Positions 42,060 to 51,590 of a stretch of 64,000 bases of DNA are shown here, in pieces. The position numbers and the translations under genes were made by a program. Location: the NCBI GenBank assembly GCA_973895155.1, contig OZ316893.1, positions 13,206,001 to 13,270,000 of the forward strand, given 5' to 3'. The notes beneath the pieces are model-generated. The model saw nothing but the letters and a program-made list of their open reading frames with translations, searched no databases and was not told where the DNA came from. The first letter of the stretch is position 1, and every line of letters starts with the position of its first letter. The DNA is from Marsupella aquatica. Taxonomy: Eukaryota; Marchantiophyta.

Positions 42060-43610
42060 CCCGGGGGGACCGGGCAGGGAGGGCAGGGGCATCCGAGGGC
42101 AGCGCAGGGAGTTGCCCGGACAGGGACTGCATGCACGGGCAGGGCATCCGAGGGGACGGCACGGGCCCGGGCTTGGCATGTGCATAATTTCTTTTAAGGT
42201 TTTTTTGGGGGTGGCGAAATTCGTCAAATTCCACCTGGGTGAAAAGGAAGGTGAAATTCGGATGGACAACACCTTGGACACAAATGCTAGTATGTATCAC
42301 ATTTTGGTGGTCCATGTGAATTTTGTGCCTAATTTCATGATTACGAATTTTAAAATAACTATTAGTTAGTTTTTCTTAGGCAAGGCAGCTAGTGAAGGAG
42401 GAAACTTTTAAAAAGACAAGCTCTAACATTTCATATGAACACAATAAAATTCAATCTAATAGGATTTACCCTTCAACATTCACTGGTGAATAATTCAACC
42501 AAAATGGCCTTCATTGTCACTTTGATGGAAGTGAGCTTACCCACTCTTCTAGTAGAGATTCAAAACTAAACATATTTAAATTTATGAACATCAAATTATT
42601 ACAATCATACTCAAATTTTGGGACATGTAGTCCATGGGGTTCCAAAAGACTAACTCTGTGGTCCATGGGAGCCATAATCATTATGATATTAGGTGGCCAA
42701 AGTTGCCAAATTCCCGCTCACTATAAAGACTATGTCACTTTTAGCAAAACTTTGTAGTTCTTTTTCTCTTCGATGACCCATTTTTCTCACTTGGCCATAG
42801 ATTCCACTCGCCAGCATCAGACGGTTGCCCTGCATGAACAGGGCATCTTAGGAAAGGGCACGCAACTTTGTAGGTCTTTTTCTCTTTGATGACCCATTTT
42901 TCTCACTTGGCCATAGATCCCACTTGCCAGCATCAGACGGTTGCCCTGCATGAACAGGGCAAGGCATCTTAGGAAAGGGCACGCAAGCGGGCATGAGAGA
43001 GAGAGAAAGTGTTTTTGGCAAAGTGATGCTCCCATGGACAGTAGACAAAAACCATACAATTGGGAATTTGGGATGGACTAATTGAGAATATTCTCTGTCA
43101 CATTGTGAGTACATTGAGGTCCATCTGAGTTGCAAAAATTCATTGGAGCATTTTGACAAACCTAGAGATCTATACGGGCTTCATTTTTGGTTTTTTTTTT
43201 TTTCGGTGAAATCCTTGAATTTTTATGTCACTGAAATCAGTTTTCCCCGTCTTGCACAAAATTTGATTAGCCAGTTTTCTAACCTGGCCATTGACCTCCA
43301 AAATTGGACTGTTGTCGGTATGGAGAGTGCATGGGCAGAGCATCTGAGGGGGAGGCACAGGCATGGCATGTACGTGCATGGTTTTCTTTAGTGCTAGAAA
43401 TTCATCAAACTTTCACCTTGCTGAAAGTGTTTGTCACTTTTGGCCAAGATTTGCCAGACTTGGTCCTTTAGATTAGGCAGTTTTCTCATCCAGCCTTAGA
43501 CCCTTTTAGCCAGAATTTGTCGGTTTCCCTGGGGATGGCACATGCCTGAGCATGTGCATAGTTGTTTTACTTAGAGGTGGAAATTCACCAAATTCCACCT
43601 CAACTTTGCC
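42060..43610. repeat. Cluster of diverged repeats with a GGCACGGGC...TGGCATGTGCAT core
   Basis: Related blocks recur at about 42060-42240, 43330-43430 and 43530-43605. Each has a G-rich GGGCAGRGCATCYGAGG-like part, then GGCATGTGCAT, then a TTTTCTTTA...GTG.AAATTCATCAAA-like part and a CCACCT end. Between them lie blocks with TTTTGGCCAARATTTGCCAG and GTTTTCTCACTTGGCC words, and a similar block occurs near 46485-46575. This looks like a diverged array of one mobile or satellite unit. No protein-coding signal is seen. Confidence 0.5.
42748..42984. repeat. 116-bp direct duplication
   Basis: Two units starting at 42748 and 42864 share AACTTTGTAG, GATGACCCATTTTTCTCAC, CAGCATCAGACGGTTGCCC and GGAAAGGGCACGCAA, with few differences. 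It lies within the 42060-43610 repeat cluster. Confidence 0.85.
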
Positions 43611-44651
43611 ACTTATTGTGAAATTTTGTCAGGCCTCTTTTTCTCATTGATTGTGAAGTTTTCTCACCTGGCATTAATCTGAGTTATGGGACTGGCCTTG
43701 AGGCCTGCTATTAAATTCCAAGAAGCCCTGGCGACAGATAATCTACCAAAGCTTTGAGAGAGGTAGAATCCAGCTACATTCCACCAAAAAACAAAGAAAA
43801 ATGTAAGTGTGATAGAAGACAACCTCCATACTATTTTCCAAAATGAGTTGTGCAACAGTCCTGACCTGTGTACACACCTCACTGCTTGTAATGGAACATG
43901 GAAAACCACAACACAAAAGTGCGCAAAACAATTATGTAAGCTAGGGACTGAAAACTATGCAGATTCGTTGCGTACAAATCTTTACCATTAATCTATTTAG
44001 TTAAAACAGTTTTTATGAGGACCAATCAAGGAAAGGTTTCGTGAGAGGGGGGTCCATCATTATCTTACTTATAAAGCACCAAAGGGAAGTTAGAGTGGGT
44101 CTAGGTTTCTAGAGTGAAGTCTTAGACCATGACTCTAAGGCATCACCAAAGAAGACAAAAGGTGCATGAACATAACGATATAATTATTATGTAGGACATG
44201 AATGATTAACTTTTAATCATTTATTTTATTAATATCTAAAATATGGGAATATGTAATATATTTTGTTACATTTTATTATACTCTCCCCTATTCACTTTCA
44301 AAGAAAAGGGAGCCAGGACTAGTATATGATAATACCAAACAGGGAGACAAGGTCACAAAGACAAGACAATCCAATAAAAGAGAGTGGGAAGAGGGAAGAG
44401 AACAGGCCCCAAAAAAACCAAGGAGGTCCATCAAGCCAATGAGTCACACACAATAACAAAAAGCTAAGAACAAAAAGCTCTCCCTCCAAAAAGTTGCCCT
44501 CATGTATTATATTTTGTTCTCTTATCCTTATCACACATCAAAATGGAATAACATATCGTGTGCACTGATTGATTTAAAGAAAATAACAATATTTATTATG
44601 GTATGGAATATATATATTCGACCGTGTATGTCACACTTTGATATGCATTTA
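43611..44651. other. Unassigned AT-rich region
   Basis: No gene or RNA is supported here. Short open frames near 43664-43991 and 44319-44534 show no known features. Confidence 0.4.
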
Positions 44652-44781
44652 CCGAGACCATATTTTGTTGGTGCTGCCAAAGGATATTGTATTTCCGAGA
44701 CCCTATTTTCTTTGGTGCTGCCAAAGGCTATTGTATTTCCGAGACCCTATTTTATTGGTGCTGCCAAGAGATGTTGTATTT
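44652..44781. repeat. Three tandem ~44-bp units
   Basis: Units starting at 44652, 44695 and 44739 share CCGAGACC, TATTTT, GGTGCTGCCAA and TTGTATTT. Open frames crossing the array are products of the repeat. Confidence 0.85.
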
Positions 44782-44829
44782 TTGGGATTCTGTGCCCAAC
44801 TCCCTAGTGTCCCCCAATAAGGATATTTA

Positions 44830-45480
44830 TTTCACAGTTCCCCAAAACAAGTCCTCCCCTTGTCCCGGTTCCAAAAATTCCAAAATAAGGCTCCCGCTGC
44901 GTCCATCATCACCGTTCAGCCTACCCGGTACCTCTGTACCGGCCGCGCATGTCTTTCCAGTGACCCCGAAAGACTTTACTCCGCTGCTGTACCGGTCATC
45001 CAGTAAGTGCGACGTTGAGGCGTATCTGCCCCCCTGCCCCGCCTGGCGCCTGCCCATGTGCTGTCCGAATCCGGGCATCATCATAACTCACTCCCCTCCC
45101 TCTTCAATCTTCATCACACAAGTTTGTTTCATGCCCGCACTGAATGAGACAGCCCGTCCATCATGTCCGTCCCATGATCCACGTGGCCGGTATGGTGCCC
45201 GGTAACTACCCGCCCTCGCATGCCCTCCGGTCTCCCGGTCGCTGTTCCCTCCATACAAGAACAAGCGTACCTGACCCGCACCGAATCGGCCGTCGATCTG
45301 CTAATGGACGGTCCGATTCTTTTCTCCTCGCATGCTCTTATATGATGCTGCCGCGTTTCGGGAGGGGATCACTGTCAGCCCGGTACAGACCGGATTTCCG
45401 TCCAGGACGAATTGAAGAGGAGGGGCAATCCATCCAGCTGCCCAACGCCTTTCCATAGAGCGCGGGGAGGTACGGCGATA
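44830..45480. other. GC-rich island with clustered CCGGTA words
   Basis: This ~650-bp block stands out from the surrounding AT-rich DNA. It contains many CCGGTA/TACCGG occurrences (for example near 44930-44945, 44988-44996, 45187-45205, 45376-45390) and closely spaced GGTACGG words near 45468-45490. Open frames of 85-172 codons cross it on both strands but show no family features. It may be a small CpG-rich regulatory region or the remnant of an element from a different base-composition background. Confidence 0.4.
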
Positions 45481-45940
45481 CGGTACGGTTTTGACGACAA
45501 CTTTATTATTTTTCCTACCTGCCCAGCGTCATTAGTACTGGTAACTCGCTGTCACTCGCCACATGGGTGATTTCTAAGGGTTTCTCTGTTTCGCCAGGGT
45601 GGCGAATGTGACCTTGTAAGAAAGGAGAAGATGCCGAGAATGTTCAGCATCGATTTTTCCTAGTTAAATTATTATGGCTAGATCTTAATTGTCAGATTCT
45701 TCATTAATTAATACTTGTCGCTCAAAATGTATAATAGTTAGTCCATCAGTAAAATTAAGCTCTTGTAGATCTCTAGGTTTGTCAAAAATGCTGCCATACA
45801 TTTGTGCTCAGCTGAGATGGATCTGATTTTACTCGGAACATTCTGTATTAGTCCATCCTGATTGGATGGTTTCTGTCTACGGTCCATGGGAGTGTAATGT
45901 TTGGTCACTCAGAAATTAGCAAATTATATATATATATATA

Positions 45941-46005
45941 CGAGAAAAACTGAGGGAGATATGGTCCCGAAACTGTCACGAAAAATCACCCTACCGAAAA
46001 CAGAG
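45941..46005 (-). mobile_element. Inverted fragment of the retrotransposon 5' monomer
   Basis: On the minus strand this ~65-bp piece matches the end of the 186-bp monomer at 47271-47779. It includes GTGACAGTTTCGGGACCATA, then TCTCCCTCAGTTTT and CTCG. Neither flank continues the element, and an (AT)n run of about 16 bp abuts its left side. It may be a fragment left by recombination. Confidence 0.8.
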
Positions 46006-47270
46006 GATAGACGTTCTACTTTGATATGTATGAGTGTAAGGTAGCCCACAAGGAGGGATGATACCCAGGGATCCCACAAGCACCCATAGCAGGAAGGAGA
46101 AAAGGTTGGACCAGGACCACAAAGTGGCCGGCCAATGGCAAAGGATAAACCAGTGCTCCCACCCATACACCCACCCACACAAACACACACACACCCTCCA
46201 CAATGTGTAATGCAATATTTTGTCTAGAATTTTGACCAATTCCAAAGGTGATCCAAACGTACAGTTTCAAACTTTATCCCCCTCAAAAGAAGGGATTTGC
46301 ATTAATTGAAGTTCATTTGAAAGAGACCTTTGCATAGAGTCTACGTCTAGACCAAGAAATTGCACTCAAGCTTGCTTTGGTAAAAAAACAAAGGCACAAG
46401 TGCTCCTATGTTGTTTAAAGCCACTGTGAGGGAGTAGGGAAAAAATTACCCAATCCAGTTCATTGAAAAATATTGCACACTTTTGGCCAAAATTCTCCAG
46501 GATTTTGTCCCAGTAGCCAGTTTCCCACCAACTCACAGACCCCATTACCCAGAATCTGATGGTTATCCCGCAAATCTAGGGATATCTAACCATTAAAAAT
46601 TCATCTAGGAAAATTTGATAAGAATCATTCTCAGCATCGTCTCCTTCAATACCTGGAAAAAATTAATCCATGGACCCCATGTTATTTTAGAGGCAGTTAT
46701 ATATCTAGAAACTGAAGCCTAGATGGACCTCCAAATCTAAAGAAAAAAATTCAAAAATGGACAAGTCAATGTTTGACACTTGAAACAGTTGCCAAACTTA
46801 CCAAGGCAACCATAAACAACATCAATCACAAAACTAGCTGCAATGTGAACTACTCTTTAATGTGTGGGTAGGTTAATTGCCCATTTCAGCAAAACGATGC
46901 TTGACGGTTTCCTCCACGGTACTGCAGGGATGCTGGATGCACTCAAGTTGCATCGAACGTAATCACTTTTCAATTCCTACACGTAGATAGACGAAGAGAG
47001 AGAAGTCATCGGTGTCATCAAATCATTAACTTCGCATAATTTTTTTAAGACAAAAAGTTTCATGGAAACAAATGTCCAATTGTGGAATTCGGAATCGATC
47101 AAAAGCTAGAGAAATTTAGAAACTCATGACCACTTTAGTACTTGATAAGATCTCCCAATGTCACACTCATTGGAAAGCTAGAGAACATTGAAAACTTATA
47201 ACTCTTCAAAACTCAACTAAAGTTATCAATGTTAAGTTCATTAAAAAGCTAAAGAAAATTTTAAATTAAC
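46006..47270. other. Unassigned AT-rich DNA left of retrotransposon copy 2
   Basis: No gene is supported. A block near 46485-46575 is related to the 42060-43610 repeat cluster. Just before the element (47095-47265) there are two or three loosely similar AAAGCTAGAGAA...AAACT words that could be very old 5' monomers or unrelated repeats. Confidence 0.4.
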
Positions 47271-47779
47271 TCGACCCCAAGATCAGCCCAAACGGTTGAG
47301 TTTCGCCACAGTTCTCCTCGGATTTGATTTCGACTCTCTTCTTCAGTTTCGGTAGGGTGCTTTTTCGGGCCATTTTCGGGCCCATATCTCCCTCAGTTTT
47401 ACTCGGAATCCGGATCTGTCAACTGATTCGGAAAGCTCTTCTCGAGGCGCTTCAAATCGACCCCAAGATCAGCCCAAACGGTTGAGTTTTGACACAGTTC
47501 TCCTCGGATTTGATTTCGACTTTCTTCTTCGGTTTCGGCATGGTGCTTTTTCGTGACAGTTTTGGGACCATATCTCCCTCAGTTTTACTCGGAATCCGGA
47601 TCTGTCGACTGATTTGGAAAGCTCTTCTCGAGGCGCTTCAAATTGCTCCCAACATCAGCCCAAACGATCGAGTTTCACCATGGTTCTCTTTGGATTTGTT
47701 TTCGACTTTCTTCTTCGGTTTCGGCAGGGTGCTTTTTCGTGACAGTTTCGGGACCATATCTCCCTCAGTTTTACTCGGA
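47271..47779 (+). promoter_or_regulatory. Tandem 186-bp 5' monomers of retrotransposon copy 2
   Basis: Monomer 1 is 47271-47456, monomer 2 is 47457-47642 (both exactly 186 bp), and monomer 3 is cut short at about 47643-47779. Shared words include ATCAGCCCAAACG, TTCGACTTTCTTCTTC, CATATCTCCCTCAGTTTTAC, TCGGAATCCGGATCTGTC and AGCTCTTCTCGAGGCGC. Monomer-type 5' ends are well known from mouse L1, where they carry the promoter; a promoter role here is inference. Confidence 0.85.
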
Positions 47780-47844
47780 TATTCAGCAGATAGATATTCA
47801 CTTGCGTCGACTCCCCAACAGACACATCGACGAGTGCTTCAACT

Positions 47845-50800
47845 TTGCTCCTTATTGTGCGTGCACCTACTCAACGGTTTCCTAGGCTGGCAGTTGGTGC
47901 CGTTTCTCGACCTGATGTGGTGGGCTCTCTCCATCGCCTCCCCTTTCTTTTCACATGCCTTGGTTGGGCCTTTTGTCGCTTCTTGATCGTTCATCATGTC
48001 TGCGTTGAGAGTGTTGGCGCGGGGCAAGCGCCCAGCCCCACCACCCACTTCTCCCCCGTCCTCCCCCCCCCCCCTCGTGGTCGTCTTCGTGTTTGCTCTT
48101 CTTCACTGAATCTCTCTCATCTTCGTGATGACCCCATGCCCGATGCTTTGCCAGTCCCCCCAGTCTACTGCCCACCCCATCGTCGCCCTGGCTCCTCTCC
48201 CCACCCCATTCCCCCTCCACCCATTTACCATCCTCCTCCGGCCTCCTCGTCCACATCTGTTCCACCCCCACCTCCTGTCCAGTCTTTCCCTGCTCCCTCC
48301 CCGGACGAGCGTCCCCTTCATACTTGTCATGACTGTGGATGGGTGGGCATCTCCCTCCCTCATCATCGCGGGCGGGGGCGGTGCCATCGTCGCCAGCAAG
48401 CACAATCCCAGCCCCAGCCCCCTATTGACCCTGTTAGCTCTGCCCCTCCCTCCTTGGAGGCTCCCGAGCAGGCATGGAGTTGGGTTCGCACTCTAGACCC
48501 CCTTCCAGCCTATCATCCAGGGTACATTAGACTTCGCCTTTCTAACCACATTCCTCTGGCGTTTCGCCCTTTAGTTCGGTCCTCCTTGTTGCAGCTCATG
48601 CAGCTTATCTTGGCGCATCCTATGGAGGTCTCCTACTGGTCTTTACTGATGCTTTTTCCACAGTGGACTCTTACCCTCCATAGTCATGGTGGTCGTGTGG
48701 GTCACCGTGAGACTGCTTCTCGTATCCATCGTTTTTTGCGGGGAGATTGGGCGCAGCTTCAGGAAGAGTACTTTCTTTGCGCCCGGTCTTTTACCGCCCG
48801 TGCTTTGTCTGACCCAGCTCGCCACTCTCATCCTCCTGAGCATAGACGTCTTTGTCGCTCTTGTCGTTTAGCCCAGGCTGGTGAATATCGTCGGGCTGTC
48901 CAGGCCCTTTCTCCCACCACACCAGCCCCCCCTGGCGAGGCCACCTCGACGGCCCTTCAGGATCTCCATCCGCAGCCCCATGATCAGCTCCCTTTGTTTG
49001 TAGAGGATTTTGAGCCTGAGGAGGATCTTCAGTTTAGTAGGGACCACTTCACCTATGCCTTCCTCCATGCCCCTCGTTGCGCTGCTGGTGGCCCCTCCGG
49101 CTATGTCTTTGAGCATTTTCATGATTTATTCCCCCCTGAGGATCCTCAGTCTGGTTTTCCAGTTTTCTTCTCCTTTTGCCAGTGTATTGCAGTCGGTCGT
49201 TTGCCTCCTCCCGTCTCTCGGCTCTTGAGTGCTTCTCGTTTATTGGCCTTGGCTAAGTCTTCACCGGGTGTTCGGCCAATTGCTATTGGGGAGGTTTTTC
49301 TTCGTCTGGTGTCTCGCACACTTTCCTCACAGTTTCGCTCTGCACTATCGGATCATCTCTCTCCACATCAGTTTGCAGTGGGCGTTCTTGGCGGTTGTGA
49401 GACAGTTATTGCGGGTATTCGAGCTACCTTGGACCTCCACCCTGATTGGGTTGTCCTCCAGGTTGATGTCTCTAACGCTTTTAATACGGTTTCTCGGGCA
49501 GCCATTTTTTGTGCTTTGAGGGCAGCGGATCCAGACATCCAGTCCCTGATCCCCTTTGTCCGTTGTTTTTATGGACTCGAGGCCCCACTCTTCTATAGTC
49601 ATCACTCCTCTACCGGAGTGTATACCACTCTTTCTTCTACAGAAGGTACACGTCAGGGTGACCCTTTGGGTGGGCCTCTTTTTGCCATTGCCCATTTTAC
49701 AGCTTTACGGGAAGCCGCCATGGCCCACCCCCAGTGTATCTTTCCCTCCCTTTCAGATGACACCCACATCATTGGTCCTCCTACCGCGGTTACTTCTGCC
49801 CTCGCCACTCTTTCCACCCATTTGCTGGGCCTCGGTTTACGGGTTCAGCCTGTGAAGAGTCGTGCATGGAGTCCAGCTGGGTTACCCTCTGATCTTGCGC
49901 TTCCTCCAGGGTTCTTACGTCCAGCCGATGGTCTTCGGGTCCTTGGCTCTCCAGTCGGTACCGCCTCCTTTTGCTCATCTTTCATCGTTGACGCTCTACA
50001 GGCCGCCTTAGCCCCTACTCCTATGCTCCCTAAGTTAGCAGATTCTCAGGTAGCATTTGGGATGTTGTTGAGGTGCATCCACCCTCGTGCGTCTTATCTG
50101 GCTCGGACGCATCCCCCTACCGAGGATCTTTGTCTCCACCTTCGATCATTTGATGTCTCCATTCGTGAGACTCTGGCCTCTCTTTTAGGGCCGGGTACGT
50201 TGCTCTCATCTCCGTGGCTTCATCGACAACTCGGTCTTCCTATTTCGCAGGGTGGTTTTGGTCTTACTTCCATTGCGAGCCTTGCACCTTTGGCCTTTTT
50301 GGGTGCGTGGGCGGCCGCCTTCTCATTGTTGGCCGATTGTTTCCTTAATGAGGATCGCCCTTTTTTACTTTCATCTCTCATGGAGGTAGAGGAGGGTTCC
50401 CTCCCGTTTCAGGTTCATTTGCGCGCGGCGCGGTCATCATTACCAGATCCCGTTCGCGTTGCGTTACTTTCTTTTCAGGAGTTTTTATCCTTGGATCCCG
50501 TCCGTCTTCAGGCAGACCTCGCTGGGCGTATGCACGCTTTCACCCTTTCCAGCATCCTCTCCGAGGCACCTGACACAGACCGAGCTCGGATTCTTTCTTC
50601 CGGAGGGAAGGGCGCAGGAGGATGGCTTCAGGTCAATCCAGTCATTCCTCATTTGCGGATGTCTTCAGCGGAGTTCTCCACAGCCATGCGTCTTCGTATG
50701 GGGCTGCCCCACCCACTTCTTGCAGGTTTACCTCCTTCTTGCCCTTGTGGGAAGCCTTGTGATGCCACAGGTGTCCATCTTCTTCGGTGCAGTTTGGGAG

Positions 50801-51348
50801 GTGAAACCATTACTGTTCACGACGCGGTGCGCGATGCGACTGCTCAGGTTCTCTCTGGCTCTTTGGTATGCGTGCGGCGAGAGGTGGTACTCGAGTTACC
50901 TGGTCCTCCATCCCAGCGGTTACGGGTGGATCTTACTATGGTCCGTGAGGGTCAACGTACTTTGGCAGATGTAGTGGTGGCAAACCCATTGCGCCAAGAC
51001 ATCCTTGGGACAGTGGCAACAACGAAGGAGGCCAAATATGTTGCACGCGCTTCATCCGACAGCTTCCTCCCCCTTGCTTTGGAGCTCTTCGGGCGTCTTC
51101 ATCCTCAGTTTGATGGGCTTCTTCGGCAAGCTGCCCGGGATGTTCATGGCCGAATGGGTCCCACCGGACCCCCGCAATCTGTTTTGACCATGCACTTTCG
51201 CCAACGCATTTCAGTCACCTTACAGCGTGCTCAAGCTCGGGCCAGCTATCGTCGATCTCTTACAGTGGGTGCTAGTGTGCCTCCGCAGCGAGAGGATGTT
51301 CCAATCCCACTTGCTGATCTAGTTTTGACCCTTGATGTGGACCATTAG
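47845..51348 (+). CDS. Non-LTR retrotransposon polyprotein: reverse transcriptase with C-terminal endonuclease-like domain
   Basis: The 1167-residue frame opens at the ATG at 47845. The start is uncertain: a second ATG at 47996, in another frame, begins M-S-A-L-R-V-L-A-R-G-K-R and is conserved in copy 1, and C-runs nearby could hide a frameshift. Residues about 60-160 are proline-rich. A Cys/His cluster (C161-x2-C164, His 173/174 and 181) may bind nucleic acid. Reverse transcriptase motifs follow: A, QVDVSNAF (D541); B, EGTRQGDPLGG (about 605); C, SLSDDTH (D638-D639), with SDD instead of the common ADD. Then come a thumb-like region and a knuckle C966-x-C968-x3-C972-x5-H978-x3-C982. Next are HDAVRDA and D1029-x12-D1042 in VDLTMV...ADVVVAN, the spacing of restriction-like endonucleases. 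No AP-endonuclease domain is visible. The product would copy its own RNA at a nicked target. Confidence 0.9.
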   Translation: MLLIVRAPTQRFPRLAVGAVSRPDVVGSLHRLPFLFTCLGWAFCRFLIVHHVCVESVGAGQAPSPTTHFSPVLPPPPRGRLRVCSSSLNLSHLRDDPMPDALPVPPVYCPPHRRPGSSPHPIPPPPIYHPPPASSSTSVPPPPPVQSFPAPSPDERPLHTCHDCGWVGISLPHHRGRGRCHRRQQAQSQPQPPIDPVSSAPPSLEAPEQAWSWVRTLDPLPAYHPGYIRLRLSNHIPLAFRPLVRSSLLQLMQLILAHPMEVSYWSLLMLFPQWTLTLHSHGGRVGHRETASRIHRFLRGDWAQLQEEYFLCARSFTARALSDPARHSHPPEHRRLCRSCRLAQAGEYRRAVQALSPTTPAPPGEATSTALQDLHPQPHDQLPLFVEDFEPEEDLQFSRDHFTYAFLHAPRCAAGGPSGYVFEHFHDLFPPEDPQSGFPVFFSFCQCIAVGRLPPPVSRLLSASRLLALAKSSPGVRPIAIGEVFLRLVSRTLSSQFRSALSDHLSPHQFAVGVLGGCETVIAGIRATLDLHPDWVVLQVDVSNAFNTVSRAAIFCALRAADPDIQSLIPFVRCFYGLEAPLFYSHHSSTGVYTTLSSTEGTRQGDPLGGPLFAIAHFTALREAAMAHPQCIFPSLSDDTHIIGPPTAVTSALATLSTHLLGLGLRVQPVKSRAWSPAGLPSDLALPPGFLRPADGLRVLGSPVGTASFCSSFIVDALQAALAPTPMLPKLADSQVAFGMLLRCIHPRASYLARTHPPTEDLCLHLRSFDVSIRETLASLLGPGTLLSSPWLHRQLGLPISQGGFGLTSIASLAPLAFLGAWAAAFSLLADCFLNEDRPFLLSSLMEVEEGSLPFQVHLRAARSSLPDPVRVALLSFQEFLSLDPVRLQADLAGRMHAFTLSSILSEAPDTDRARILSSGGKGAGGWLQVNPVIPHLRMSSAEFSTAMRLRMGLPHPLLAGLPPSCPCGKPCDATGVHLLRCSLGGETITVHDAVRDATAQVLSGSLVCVRREVVLELPGPPSQRLRVDLTMVREGQRTLADVVVANPLRQDILGTVATTKEAKYVARASSDSFLPLALELFGRLHPQFDGLLRQAARDVHGRMGPTGPPQSVLTMHFRQRISVTLQRAQARASYRRSLTVGASVPPQREDVPIPLADLVLTLDVDH

Positions 51349-51590
51349 CTTTTTGTCACATTTGCTACGAATGATGTGGACCTCGGTCCGGTTGGGTTAG
51401 TTTTAGTCCCTCTTTCTTGGTTTTTAGGGGTTCCCTATTGCTCATTTCTTACTTTTAGTTCTTCTTTTTCGGTGTTTTGAGGTTCCCTTTTGTTCACTTC
51501 TTTTCGGTTTGGTTTTGTCCACTTGGACCCTCTTTTGTTTGTTCTTGTGTACAGTGTTTGGTCCCTTTCTATAAAAAGTGTGTGTATATT

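Larger units (their letters stand above)
47271..51590 (+). mobile_element. Full-length non-LTR retrotransposon with intact open frame, copy 2
   Basis: The 4.3-kb element has 2.7 tandem 5' monomers (47271-47779), a short leader, one long open frame (47845-51348) and a 3' UTR of about 240 bp. The 3' UTR carries a doubled CCTCTTTCTTGGTTTTTAGG-type block. The end, TGTGTATATT at 51590, is shared with the copies at 14094 and 15897, so it is the true 3' terminus; there is no poly(A). I could not find a clear target-site duplication. The undamaged frame suggests recent activity. Gene order (reverse transcriptase, then CCHC knuckle and endonuclease-like segment, no AP endonuclease in front) places it with restriction-like-endonuclease LINEs (R2/NeSL/Dualen-type organisation). 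The exact clade is open. Confidence 0.88.

Noticed and set aside
44687-45205. 172-codon plus-strand frame
   Set aside because: Starts in the 44-bp tandem repeat and runs into the GC-rich island; no motif.
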